Source: Isoetes taiwanensis (taxonomy: Eukaryota; Streptophyta; Lycopodiopsida; Isoetales; Isoetaceae). Taken from it: DNA of 64,000 nucleotides. Made by a program: the position numbers and the translations under genes. Below, piece after piece: positions 20,030 to 31,533 of this stretch (within the stretch, counting starts at the first letter, position 1; the number at the start of each line of letters is the position of its first letter). The notes beneath the pieces were generated by a model, which saw only the letters and a program-made list of their open reading frames with translations, had not been told where the DNA came from and did not search any database. The stretch lies in assembly GCA_021234155.1 (NCBI GenBank), contig JAJEKV010000003.1, forward strand, positions 26,142,233 to 26,206,232, read 5' to 3'.

Positions 20030-20880
20030 CGGAGAAAGCTCGAACCCACACTAAGAGACTAAAATTCGAATTATGGATAGTTTTCGAGTCGGAGTTCTCC
20101 TTTTTGTGTAAAATAACAAGGTTCCAAAAAAAAGTGGGAATGGAATGAGATCCACTTTAATTAAATACGACTTACTATCTTTCTTGTTAGAAAGGGATTT
20201 ACTTTCTGTCCGAGTAGGGGGAGGGAAACTACCGGGAACATCAGAAAGGGCTGGGGATGCCACAACTATTCAAGTGAGGGACGCCTACTTGATGGATCAG
20301 CATGGAGATTTTTTTTGTTCAAGTGCGGACCATGCCTTGAAGGATCAGAAAAAGAACATTCTCAGGGAAAAGAGAAGGAGATTGGTCTTAAGAAGGGAAG
20401 GACCAGTACATCTCTTTGACAATCAAATGGTTTTGATGGAATTTCTTTCAGGTCTATAGAGTGATCGAGGGCGATCGACTGAAAGAAGGGAAGGACCTGA
20501 TACGGAGCGGCTCCCGGGAGAGGTTCAAGGCACAAGGATCCAATGGAATGGGGCAATGGCTTATGGCAAGAAATAATAAATTGTGCAAAGTACCCTTGTT
20601 ATAAAATTGTTATGACCTGGCTGATAACGGCGGTCGAACTGGCAGTCACGAATTATAGTTTAAAAAACCTCCCGGACTTGATCCGGGACTGCTCTAAACA
20701 GGTCGTTTCCACTAGATAGGCTACCGGACTCCTTGAACGTGCTAGGAAAAGGGATAATCCAAATTATCTTACCTATTCTTGGCTGCCTTTTCATGAACTA
20801 AATCCGTCAAAAGGGGAAAAAGGGTCGTCCATCAATCTGTATAAAGAGGTGCAAAATCCTGCATTGAAATCATCCGACCC
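20030..20880 (+). other. GC-richer stretch with a 104-codon open frame, origin unknown
   Basis: Base composition and word use differ from the AT-rich flanks. The open frame 20145-20459 (MRSTLIKYDLLSFLL...) is highly charged, with RRRLVLRREG, and not recognised. GC-rich stems such as CGGACTTGATCCGGGAC (near 20670) suggest structured or organelle-derived DNA. I could not match it to any organelle gene. Confidence 0.3.
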
Positions 20881-23140
20881 AGCCTAGCTCAGACTATCGC
20901 CTCTGATTGTAGCATCGACCCAGCTCTGAACTTGTATTCCCGTTAAAGCCTTCTGAAAACCTTTCCATAGCCACTTCTGCCAGTATGAATTCCCAGGCAG
21001 ACTTGCTGTGTCAGGGGACATTGGATCTTTGATGCAAACAAGATAACGAATTCTTGTGCTTGAGCCCGGTTGGGTGGTTTGAAAGTGTGTTCCTATCAGT
21101 TGTCCAGGCATTGTGCCGGTTGTTTATCTCTGATTAATAGAATCTTGATCTCTTTTGTTTACTCTTTGCATCTGTGTTGGATATAAACTGGGATTTTATT
21201 TCATTACCATATCTTCATTCGTATCAGGAGTCTAGTAGCTCAGGTTCTCATTGCCTCGATGATGAAATGGTGCTTGCTTCTGTTTGTGGTGGCAGGCAAC
21301 TGTTAGTGATTATCAACCATGTACTTTACAACCTCAATATGATCTTAAACTTGGTGATCCAGGTGGTGGATTCTGAGGAAAGGTGGTCACTGGCTAAGTT
21401 CAAGAAGATGAATTTTGCAGCTGATCTCGTGGAGAAGGCAATCAAGGATTGTGCCAGCTGTAACCTATATTCCATTATTACTGGTCTTTCATGGCCATAC
21501 AAACGGAGCGTAAGTTCATGCAGATATGGCATAATAGGACGGTTTATGATGTTAGGACCTGCAGATTCTAACATCATTCCTTAATAATTATAGGAAATGC
21601 GGATGACCGCGATTATTCTCGATTATATTGTAGTTTTAGAAACACATGGCATTTCTGAAGTAAGCAACTATACACTTCCTTTATATTAATCATTGGATGC
21701 ATGCATATCTATCTTATTCTCTTGTGCAGGAAGTAGCAGTGATTCCAGAATCCACTTCTTCCCAGAAAGATCCGATATTATCCTCTAGTAGGTGTGATGA
21801 TCCCGAACTAGAACCCATGCAGGTGACAAGGTCCAGGAAAAGTAATGAAGTGCAAAATCAAGTCCAAACTCTTTTTTGACAGATTGGCTTTTTAAGGCAA
21901 TAAAAAGTTTAATACTAGTACTTGCATATCTATTCCCTTTTTCTTATTATTATCATAATCATAAACTATTGGTGATCCTTTTTGTCGCTGGGTGTTATAT
22001 TCGTTGGTCTGATACATTTTATTCGGAAGCATTGTCCTGATAGCATCTGCATATCCATTTCTCAGTATCATAATCATGGACTTCTGTGCATTCCTGTTCC
22101 ATCTTTTCTTTTCAGATTTGACAAGTATATTAGGTTTAGAAATTGCCATGGCAACGTTGTTAGAGCAAGTGACGCTCTAGGGATTCCACAACTGCCACAT
22201 AAAAGGCTCAATTATGGGGCATGGCTTCTCCTGCATTTGATGTTATGGTCATGATTACATACTTCAGGTTCCGAGCTTCACATAGTTATAGACCAATTTT
22301 TGGGGCAGTTGATTTAGATATAGCATAGATATTAGTTATCCATAAGCATCATACTGATCCGTTCATTTAGGTAAGTCAGTTACTCAGTTGTGTCCTCTAG
22401 GACAGTACTGAATTTCCCTATACAATTGTACATTGTACCAGCACACTTATTACTGCTAAGGTTTTTCCCTCGAAAACCCTTTCGCCCGTAGGGGAATCTT
22501 GATGATATCGCTTTGTCGCTCTCTTTATGTTTGGGTCCTATAGGCCAATTGGTCTCCGTGTACGATAAAAAAATCTTCTTTATTAAAAAGAGATAGCCTT
22601 GATTTCTGTGCAGGAACGCCGCATGCATGCGGCGTTCCCTTTCCCCTTGCGGGTAGTGTGCGTCTCTCATTTGAAAAAGCCTATATTGCCAGTTCTGTTG
22701 ATGAAGCGGTCGATGTCATCCTCTTGTTCTATTTTCATATGAGACTCATCTGACAATTTCGAACTGGACCTTTTTGGTCTGGCTATGGCGCACAGTCAAT
22801 TTTGGTTTAGAGCCTTGCCCCTCTTTTGTTCCATTCTGTGCAGCTATGGCAGAGTTGCTAGACCGGCGCCATAATGGAGACGCTTTGATTTACAATTTGC
22901 AGGAAGTTATTGGAGCTTGAAACCGAGCCTTTAAGGTTCGTATCTCCTTTTTTAGTTGATTATGCAACAAGGCCGATCTGCATCTGCTTGACAATTTAAG
23001 GGTTTTTTCAGCTGCAGAAAAGCAAGGAACATCTGGAGACTATCCGTAGCAAGCTTTTGATGCCGCTTGATGGAACCTGTGTCGCCAATGCATGAAGATA
23101 ATGCTGAGCTTATGCAGGAATTTCATTTCGAGGATTGTTG
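20881..23140 (+). other. Possible spliced gene remnant, not recognised
   Basis: Several short coding-like pieces with plausible splice sites lie on the plus strand. After CAG at 21224 comes ESSSSGSHCLDDEMVLASV. After CCAG at 21362 comes VVDSEERWSLAKFKKMNFA and LVEKAIKDCASC. After GTGCAG at 21729 comes EVAVIPESTSSQKDP and ending EPMQ. Near 22850 is MAELLDRRHNGDALIYNLQE, and near 23012 LQKSKEHLETIRSKLLMPLD. They may derive from one gene, but in-frame stops (for example after QEVIGA) suggest decay. A LINE tail interrupts them at 22415-22590. No family recognised. Confidence 0.3.
22415..22590 (+). mobile_element. LINE 3' tail remnant
   Basis: The sequence CTTATTACTG, GGTTTTTCCCTCGAAAACCC, then GGGTCCTATAGGCCAATTGG and GATAAAAAAATC matches the 3' UTR of the LINE at 28.35-29.81 kb. 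Only the tail remains; the right arm of the hairpin is diverged. Confidence 0.7.
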
Positions 23141-26100
23141 AAGCAGGTCAGATTCTGCATTGCATTCACTTTTGTATAGACTAGAAATATAAAGTTTTGG
23201 TGCCATTGTCTGCCAAAAATGATTCGCTGGTGCAGGGCAGCTTTCCCCTTCTCTATAAGCTCTTCTTCATGATTTTCCATTTTATTTTGGTTGTTTTGTA
23301 TTGTTCGAGTTTGCATCAAAGTGGCATGTGCAAAAATTGGCCATTTTTCAATGGCTACAATGGTTCATTCAAGTACAATAAAGCTCAAGATTTACGAATT
23401 TGCTATACTATTTTCTCATGGATAATAATGCTTTTTAGATGATAATGTTTTTGATTATTTTCATTTGCCTGTTTCTCAGATTACGGGGCAGGTTTTTGGA
23501 GGACGGTTTCCCCTGAAGGACCTTCTTGCATGATGCATTTGAGGTAATGCATTAGCTGTCCGAAACCAAGTAGCTCTCATGCTCAAACTTGGTGTTCGAT
23601 GGGTTTCTTTTTCCCATTTTTTCCTACTTGACCATCCTTTTTTTTCTTTTTCTTTCTGCAGGTTGAGCCGTCCAGAGCAGGTTGCAGGAGATGAGCATCT
23701 GAAGTCTTCACCAACATATGACTGTCCAGGCATTTGTTCAGCAGAAGGAAGGTTGCTGCATGTTTCATGTTTGCCTGTAAGTGCATATTTTAGAATTCTG
23801 GCTCCACATTTGCCGAAGGTTTGCTTTTGTTGATGTTCAGAGGTATTCTTTCAAGTTTCTAGATTGCAGATTGTACTCTGTTGTAGGATAATCTCAAAGT
23901 CCTTATCGAAGCAGTTTTCATGGCATATACGTCTTGGCTTTATTTGGAGCTCCTCTAAAAAACTGTCTCTGGCATTCTGGGTACGCCTACATTTGCAATC
24001 TACTATTTTTCAGTGATTTGTTAAAAGCATTTGAGCCTTCTTACAAAATATGTATTGCAATACAATGTCCTAATATTGCCAAAGTTCCTTTGCAGGTAGG
24101 ATTTAGACCATTGTCTAAATTTCGGCATTTGTTGCAGCGGCATTACTCTTCTGCAAAAAAAGTTGAACTAAGGTATGACTCCAAATTGATGGACATATTT
24201 ATACAATAGAACTTCGTTTCTATTACAGGGCATAGGTTATGCTTCCTTTTTCCCTCTACTGCGTATCCTGCTGCGTCCATAGGCCATATGAACATGTAGG
24301 TTATTTGAGATTTTGACTTAACGACATTATTTACGAGCTTATTATTAGAGCAGCAATATTCTCACTTAACATTAAAGAGACTTGCTATGATCATTGCTTT
24401 CCCTTCCTCCAGCATAATAAATTGGCAGCTTATAGCCACTGGTTTGCTACTATATGACTACAAGAACAAGCATGTCAAATTGCTATTTATTTATAAAAGC
24501 CTCTGGTTGAATTGTTATGTGCATCATGCATTTGGTCAGTCCAACATTTCTATGGGCCCTATAGCTTTATTTTGTCTTTTGATATATGTTTCAACTAGCA
24601 GCATATATTGATCATGGTTTTTTGCCAGTCATAATATTAAAAGAGGATGGATCAATTAGTGGCATACAAGAGGAATGTAAATCTCATAAAGTGGCATGCT
24701 ACCTATCATGTGGATTCTGTTATTGTGTTTTGATGTCCATCTCTGTCATTGCGATCACATTCACAGATTGTTTGATGTTTTATTCAGATATTCCAATACT
24801 CCGACGTATGCGTAATGCCTTGGCAGTCAAGCTCTAATCCCAGAGCAATTCTGAATGATGCATGATCGAAGTTACTCAGCGTTCTGCACTTCTTGCCAGT
24901 TAAAAGCAGTTGACAGGGGATGAGTGTACAACAAAACATAGTATTCATCGTAATAGCCATTATCATGAAGAATCAATCAGGACCAGTTTTGCATAAAATC
25001 ATGACTACCATATGAATGCATGAAGAAGAAGAAAAGCTTTACCTGATTCAGGTCTCACTTATTAAGTTTGAGAATTATTGAAAAATATGGTCCAATATTC
25101 TTCTCTCAAATTATGGACTTTAATTTGGAGTTGAGGTCAATGATCACATGAGATTGTGACGAAGAGTAGTTGAAGTAGACGTGTGCTCCATTGTGCTTAA
25201 CATTCTTATTAATAAGGTTATACATTGCAATGTTGGACACCCATTCCTAATGTAAAATAGGTAAAAAGAGTCCATTGTAATGGTCCAAGACCCACTATTT
25301 TTAAATGGTCCAATATCTTTTTATGTTGTTGAAAGTCTAATAGATAGAGGTGTTTGAACTTGATGTGGTTTCATGAACTCATACGCAAGTTAGCAAAAGC
25401 AAAAAAAATACACCCATGTGTAGATGCATATCCATGTGGACCTTTGTAACATTTAGGGACATCTAGGTTCATGTGGGACATTAAAGAAGAATTGGCCTTA
25501 GTGTTTCCTTCATGCATCCAAGGGATGAAAGCTTTACAATGGCTAGTTTTGTCACAGATGTATGTGTTGCTCCACTATTGAGTCAATATTTTTAACCTTT
25601 CATTGCGATGTGGATTATTGATGAGCTCCGCTATTGGCATTCCACTGACCATAACATCCTCTCAATTGTGTGCTTGGCGAACGTTGCATTGACAAAGAAC
25701 TATCAGATTAGTTGCCTCTTGGATTTATTGTGTAAAATATCAAGTCATTTTAAACAGACTGTGACAATACTCTATAATCTGATTTGCATCTTTTACGATA
25801 CAAAGAATGTTTCTACAAAGAAAGTCTATAAAATGTTTCTCCTTAATTTATCTTTTGAATACAAAAACTTATTTCTATACAACTCAAAGTCAATATCAAC
25901 AAGATGAAATTGCACATATGGATGCTAAAGGCCGAGTGAAAAGAGTTCCATCACGAACTAGAATATACCAATGAACCAGGACAAAAATTTATATTTTGCA
26001 TTTTTGTATCTATTTTTTGTTGATGTACTTAATTATATCTAAGATTGACATTTTAAGCATAAGTTTTGAATCTGTCTTTCTAAATTTTCATCTCTAGAGG

Positions 26101-28335
26101 TAGATTTAGCTGCCCCCACATTCCTTATAAAACATTATTTTCTCTTTTGAAATTCATAAATGCAAAGGTAATACATTGATACTGTCATTAGACAATTTCA
26201 ATAAATAAAATAATTACAAAAGCAAATAATGTTCATTCTTCCCAATATCAACACGCGCTGTTATTGAAGTTGCACATATGGACGTTAAAGGCTGAGTAAA
26301 AACACATGTCAGAACATTAGCCCGGTAATATGCAACCATGCAACGCTATCAATCATGTCATCATACTATAGATTTAGGATTGAGGGTTTGTGATTTAGAA
26401 TTTGTGTGTTTGGATAGAAAATCATGATTATTATATCAAGTAAATTTAAATCTTCTAAAAATGGAGACAATAGATTAAAGTATTAGATCTGCACGCTAAT
26501 CACACAATAAATATTGCAAAAAGTGTTTTACAGAGTTATAATTTAAGGTCTATGGTTATGGGTTTAGGATTCAAGAACTTAGCATTTTATGAATTCTAAA
26601 GAACTTGAAGGATGTACACGCAACTCATAGATGAAGCACGTAATTCTATCAACTACGTCATCTGTATAGGGCTTAGGGTATGTTTAAGGTATGCTTTCAT
26701 AAAGCAGGTCAATGCATGCGTTGATTAAGAAGAGGAAGTATTTTTTAGGCAAGTAGACTCTAGGCTTTCCATTATTTCTACCACATCCATCACTAATGCC
26801 TGACATCCCTAAACCCTTTCACACAAATCCTAAACCCTTCACATTTCGCACTCCATTACATAGACATGATTACATTTACCAACTTTTTATTCCATCTGCA
26901 AACTCCATTATAGCTACCCATTCTAGGCTCCCATGGCATACGTTTCTAATCTATTCTATTTCTTGAGCTACATAGAACTATAAATTTCGGATTGAACTTT
27001 TTCGTGGCATTACTTTTAGTTGTGGTGTGTTATGGGAGATCTTGTTATTTTGGTTGAAAAATAAATTAAAAAAAAAAATACAAATCACATAATGCACCAC
27101 AACTAAAAGTTTCAATTTTTTTTTCATCCATATGACTATAGACGTATACAGTTCCTGCCTGCCTATGCCTATTTGAAATTTTAGCTGGAGCATTACAACC
27201 AGGGCAGAAAGAAGATCTTTATTCTTTTCAAATCCATTTTCACATACTACAATCTACTCCCTTATGCATTCCGCTCTAGCTAGCCACAAGATCTCATCAA
27301 CTCTAAGAGAGTTGTTCCAACCGCCTTGCCAGATCTCCAAGAAATGCCTGCTATGTAAAAGATGAGAAATGCTTTTTCTTTATTCATTCTCAAGCCAAAT
27401 TTGTGTCCACATCCATCACCATACTTGATCCAGGAGATTGAAACGCACCTGCCATTGCTGCATGCACAATGAGAAGATGGCATGCTGAATGAGAAAACTT
27501 TTAGGATTAAAGGCCTTTCAATGAAAAAACATTAGGGTTTCAAACTGACGCTATAGAGAAGGAAAAAAGTCAGAAAGAAAGCAAGTTTTGGATGCTATTC
27601 TTCAATAGGGTATGCTGGATTGCTGCCCACACAAATCCATCTCTGTACCAATGTCTCTATATCTCTGCGGCAGAAGCTTGTGCAACTTATTTCATGTCTT
27701 TAGCCATGGTGAAAATATGATCCAGCAACGACAAAAAGAATGAGCTAGTTTATCTCCATCCAGCCAAAGCCCTGCTAAAAGCAGACGCAGAAGCTCTAGT
27801 CTCCAAGCCTTTCAAATTGAAAGTTGCACCAAAACCCAAATGAAAAAGGCTATGTTCCATAGCAGCGGATAATTCAACAAGTACCTGGGTTTGGATCTTC
27901 ACTCCGGTTTCAAAATGCTCCAAATTGCCTGTAATTCTATACTACTCTGGAGGGGCATTTATAGCCCTCTCTTTGGCAGAAAACTTACAAACCTTGTCAT
28001 AGAAGCTTGCCTCAGCTTATTTCCTGTATGCCCGACTCCTGTAGCAAACACTAGTCTAGCTCCTTTATTATTGTCCCAGGTGTCTGCAACAACTGGTCTG
28101 CTACAGTGTTAGGTCTGGTACAATTGCAAGTATATTCTGTTCGTTGAAGTTCCCATTTATCAAGCCTTAAAAAACGCCCAATGGTCTAGTGCAAAAGAAA
28201 AATACTTTTTTCATTAGATTTTTTTTCCCAATCAATTTTTTTATAAAAAACATTTGCAAACATAATTTGACAGGAGGCAACTTATGTGTCTTCCAACAAA
28301 CTCTCTAATTCGTGGTACCATCACTCATGGCATCA
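23141..28335. other. AT-rich intergenic DNA with minor repeats
   Basis: A possible coding piece occurs at about 23660-23780 (LSRPEQVAGDEHLKS and YDCPGICSAEGRLLHV, after an acceptor TTTCTGCAG), which may continue the remnant upstream. At about 26992-27120 ACTTTTAGTTGTGGTG faces CACCACAACTAAAAGT as an imperfect foldback. No other gene or mobile-element end was recognised. Confidence 0.4.
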
Positions 28336-28339
28336 ATAG

Positions 28340-29640
28340 AAAACATTAATCATGCCACCAATAGCTAATGTAGAAAATATTAATTTAAACGTATCTAGTT
28401 GGCTTCTTCTATATGCTAATGATGTGGACCTCCTAGCTTACACACCAGCAGACATGCAACGACATCTCGATGCCCTGGACACATTCTGCCAAGCGACTGA
28501 TATGCGTGTCAACCTGGCCAAGACTAAGGTGGTTTTCATATCATCTTCACGTCAGCCGAGGGTCCCCTCCTTCAGTTACCGAGGCCAAAATGTGGAAGTT
28601 GCATCCACATACAAATATTTGGGAGTGGAGTTTCCTTCTACTATGCACTGGGACACATCCATACAGCTACGAGTGACGGCAGGCTGGAAGGCACTATATG
28701 TAATGCAAAACAATAGTCATAGAGCGGAGTTGTATGGTTGGGCCCATCAGTCACGCCTGTTCAAGGTCTTAGTGGAGCCTGTCCTTTTATACGGGGTGGA
28801 AGTATGGGGCCCAGTAGTATCACTTGCTACTTGGAATGACTTGGAGCAGGTCCAGAAAGCCTTCTTAGTAAGAGCACTAGGGGTGAAGTCCACAGTCCCA
28901 TATCAAATTTCTGCGCAGGAGACGGGACTCTTGCCTCTTGAGGCGGCCCTTGATCGCCACATTGTCTATTTTCGAGAAGGTGGTCAATATGGGACGATGC
29001 TCGTCTCCCTAAACTAGCTTATATCATGGCAATGGAGCCGCAGGCGCCCTCAAGGCCTCTTTGGAGGGAAAGAGAGCTCAATGGTTGGCTAGATGGAATG
29101 TGCAGAGAACCGAGGTGCATACATGTGCAAACAGAGGCGGTCGCCATAGCTTGAGGCAATATCTTGACGATTGCTTCCTCGGCAAGCTTTGGGATGCCAA
29201 TGCCCTTGAGCAGTGAAGACAAAGACACTACCGGCGCCACATAAATCCCACATTGGAGCGAGGCCCGCAATGCTACTGCGTACCCACTTGCCCATGAAAA
29301 GGCGCAGACTCATTGTCTCCATTCGCGCGGGGGCACATCATCTTGAATTGAGACAGGCGGATGGATTGGTGAGCCACGCCCGGGGCGGGGCTCGTCAATC
29401 TTTGCCAAATGGGAGTCATTGAGGATGAATCTCATACCCTTCAAAGTTGCCCAAAGATATGATCAAATTCCGGACCGATATATCCGAGTTGGTCGGGCAC
29501 GCCGGCCGTTACATGTGACATTGAGCACAAAGATCCGTGCAGTCTTTGGGATCATATCTTCAGGAGGTTATGGACATGCGAGATCAGCTATGCCTCAGGC
29601 ACACACTTGACATGTATATAAACATTAATGTATACTTGTA
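28340..29640 (+). pseudogene. LINE ORF2 3' part (reverse transcriptase to C-terminus), decayed
   Basis: The open frame to 29017 starts inside the reverse transcriptase. LLYANDVDLLA is the YADD catalytic box with the second-position D changed to N. It is followed by MQRHLDALDTFCQATDMRVN and LAKTKVV, then YKYLGVEF, the usual thumb-region phrase. Farther on, in shifting frames, come a helical region (VLLYGVEVWG), RHINP, and a C-terminal segment with EDE(S/R)HTLQSCPK, the typical His/Cys cluster. Several frameshifts and stops follow 29017. The N-terminal endonuclease and first half of the RT are missing, so the copy is 5'-truncated. It runs into the 3' UTR at 29640. Confidence 0.8.
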
Positions 29641-29812
29641 CAGTTTGACAGCATTCTTATTACTGCCACGGTTTTTCCCTCGAAAACCCTTCGGGGCGGG
29701 GGTTTTTTAACCCGGACAGTAATAAGTTTGCTGCGCTCCTTATGGGTCCCATAGGCCGATTGGCCTCAGTGGACGATAAAAAATCATTCTCATTCTCATT
29801 CTCATTCTATTA
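29641..29812 (+). mobile_element. LINE 3' UTR with hairpin and CATTCT-repeat tail
   Basis: CTTATTACTG (29656-29665) pairs perfectly with CAGTAATAAG (29717-29726) around an inner GGTTTTTCCC...GGGTTTTTTAACCC region. GATAAAAAATC and an ATTCTC repeat close the element. Three other copies of this tail lie at 22.4, 35.7 (minus) and 50.1 kb, so this UTR defines one LINE family active here in the past. Confidence 0.75.
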
Positions 29813-31533
29813 TGATGGCTTAAATTGAAAAAAAAAAAACCAAATGTCCACACGTACCCCACGCTATAAAAATTAAACTAAGAAGTGTACCCCAAGTGAG
29901 ACAATTCAAATCAAGAATTGAGTCAGTTTAAGTAGAGAAGCTGCCGCAATAAATTTCTAATTTGATTAAAGCTGATAATAGGAACCAATTTCAAATACTA
30001 TGATCTATTAAGTTTACCCAATCTGTTTTGTATTGCGAAAGGCATTTCTGTCAGTGGTTGCGAATATGATTTGCAACATGTTTTAGAATGGGGACACGAT
30101 GGTCCCTGGTAATTGGCATGCCGATGGTTCTGGCAAGGGCTTCTACATTTTTGCGGATGGCTGCCTGCCGCATGGAGCACCTAGGTGAGGAGTTTTTGTC
30201 GTTGTTTGACTGTCTGTATAGACCTAGAGATGATCTCTTCAAGGTGTAATTTCTCTCCTTGTTCTTTGCAATTTCCTTTTGTTACATGAAAGTAAAATTT
30301 TATCTGCAGTATGGAATAGAGCTAACATTGGTGGCATGGAGCGGATCAGTGTTCATCAACTCTTGGATGCAACTTAATTTGAGGGTGATTCCAGAGTAAT
30401 CTATTGATAGATTGGTTCTGAAGTCTGCTTTCAGCCGATCTGTTATTGCAAATCAAAGGCTCAAATTTGTGTACAAGCTCCGGTGGCTCCATGCTAAATT
30501 TGCTTCTGGGTGATCTGTTATTTCAAATCAAAGGCTCGGATTTGTGCAGAAGCTCCATATACTCGTGATTTTTGGATTTGGGACAGCAACCATTGCCATG
30601 TAGTAATACATTGTGATTAATCTGATGAAGTATGTATTGTAAATATATATTACAGTGAAGTAAGGCAATGTAAATATACGTTTGTTGAATTTTGAGGCTT
30701 TGCGTGCCAATGGTCTTTTCTGTCCAATGTGCTCTATGGAAACTTTGATGGAGTCACTGCACAAAAAATCGTGGATCTTTGATGCAGCATAAGGCGAGGA
30801 ATATTCTTCCCATCAAAGGCCAAAAACAAAAGTTAGAAACATCCCATTATATATTACCTTAAACCATAAAGAGACAAAGACTGGTTGTTGCATAAAATAG
30901 AGCATAAAACAATGCCTATTTAACATGTTCTAGAATTATACTGATGAACAATATTGTTTAACTAGACATGGTTTGTAAACTTTTTGGCCCATAAGTGTGT
31001 ATTAGTTTTAAGATTTAGTTTTCCATAACAAATCATTGAAAAAAAATTCATACTAATTCAGTTTTGGGGGCCTTGTGCTATCGAATGAAGAACAAGAATC
31101 TATTTTCAAGTGTATTGCCAATCATGACAAATGACTTTCAACCAAACAAAACACTATAATGGAACAAGAAATGGACATAAGATAAGCATTAAATGCTCAT
31201 TGTTCATTAATATCAAGCATAATAATTTCCTATTTAATTGACATTTCATATTCCTTACCGAACAGATGCAAACAACACGCAACAAAGTTACATGTAAGTT
31301 CTGTACATTTAAGACATATCTGCAATTGTGAAGATCTAATGCTTGTTTTTGATCCATTACAATGCATAAGGAACATGCCTATTACGTTGAGGGCTTGTAA
31401 AATTTTGAGTTTTGCGGCACAAAGCCTAAGGTGAGTCCCACATGCATTCGAACACATACTTCCTTCCTTTGTTGAAATATACTGAAATATATTTTTCTCA
31501 GGTGCAGGTGCAGGTGCAGATAATATTAACATA
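29813..31533. other. AT-rich intergenic DNA, no gene recognised
   Basis: A short repeat of GATCTGTTATT.CAAATCAAAGGCTC occurs near 30438 and 30518. No coding signal or element end was recognised. Confidence 0.4.
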
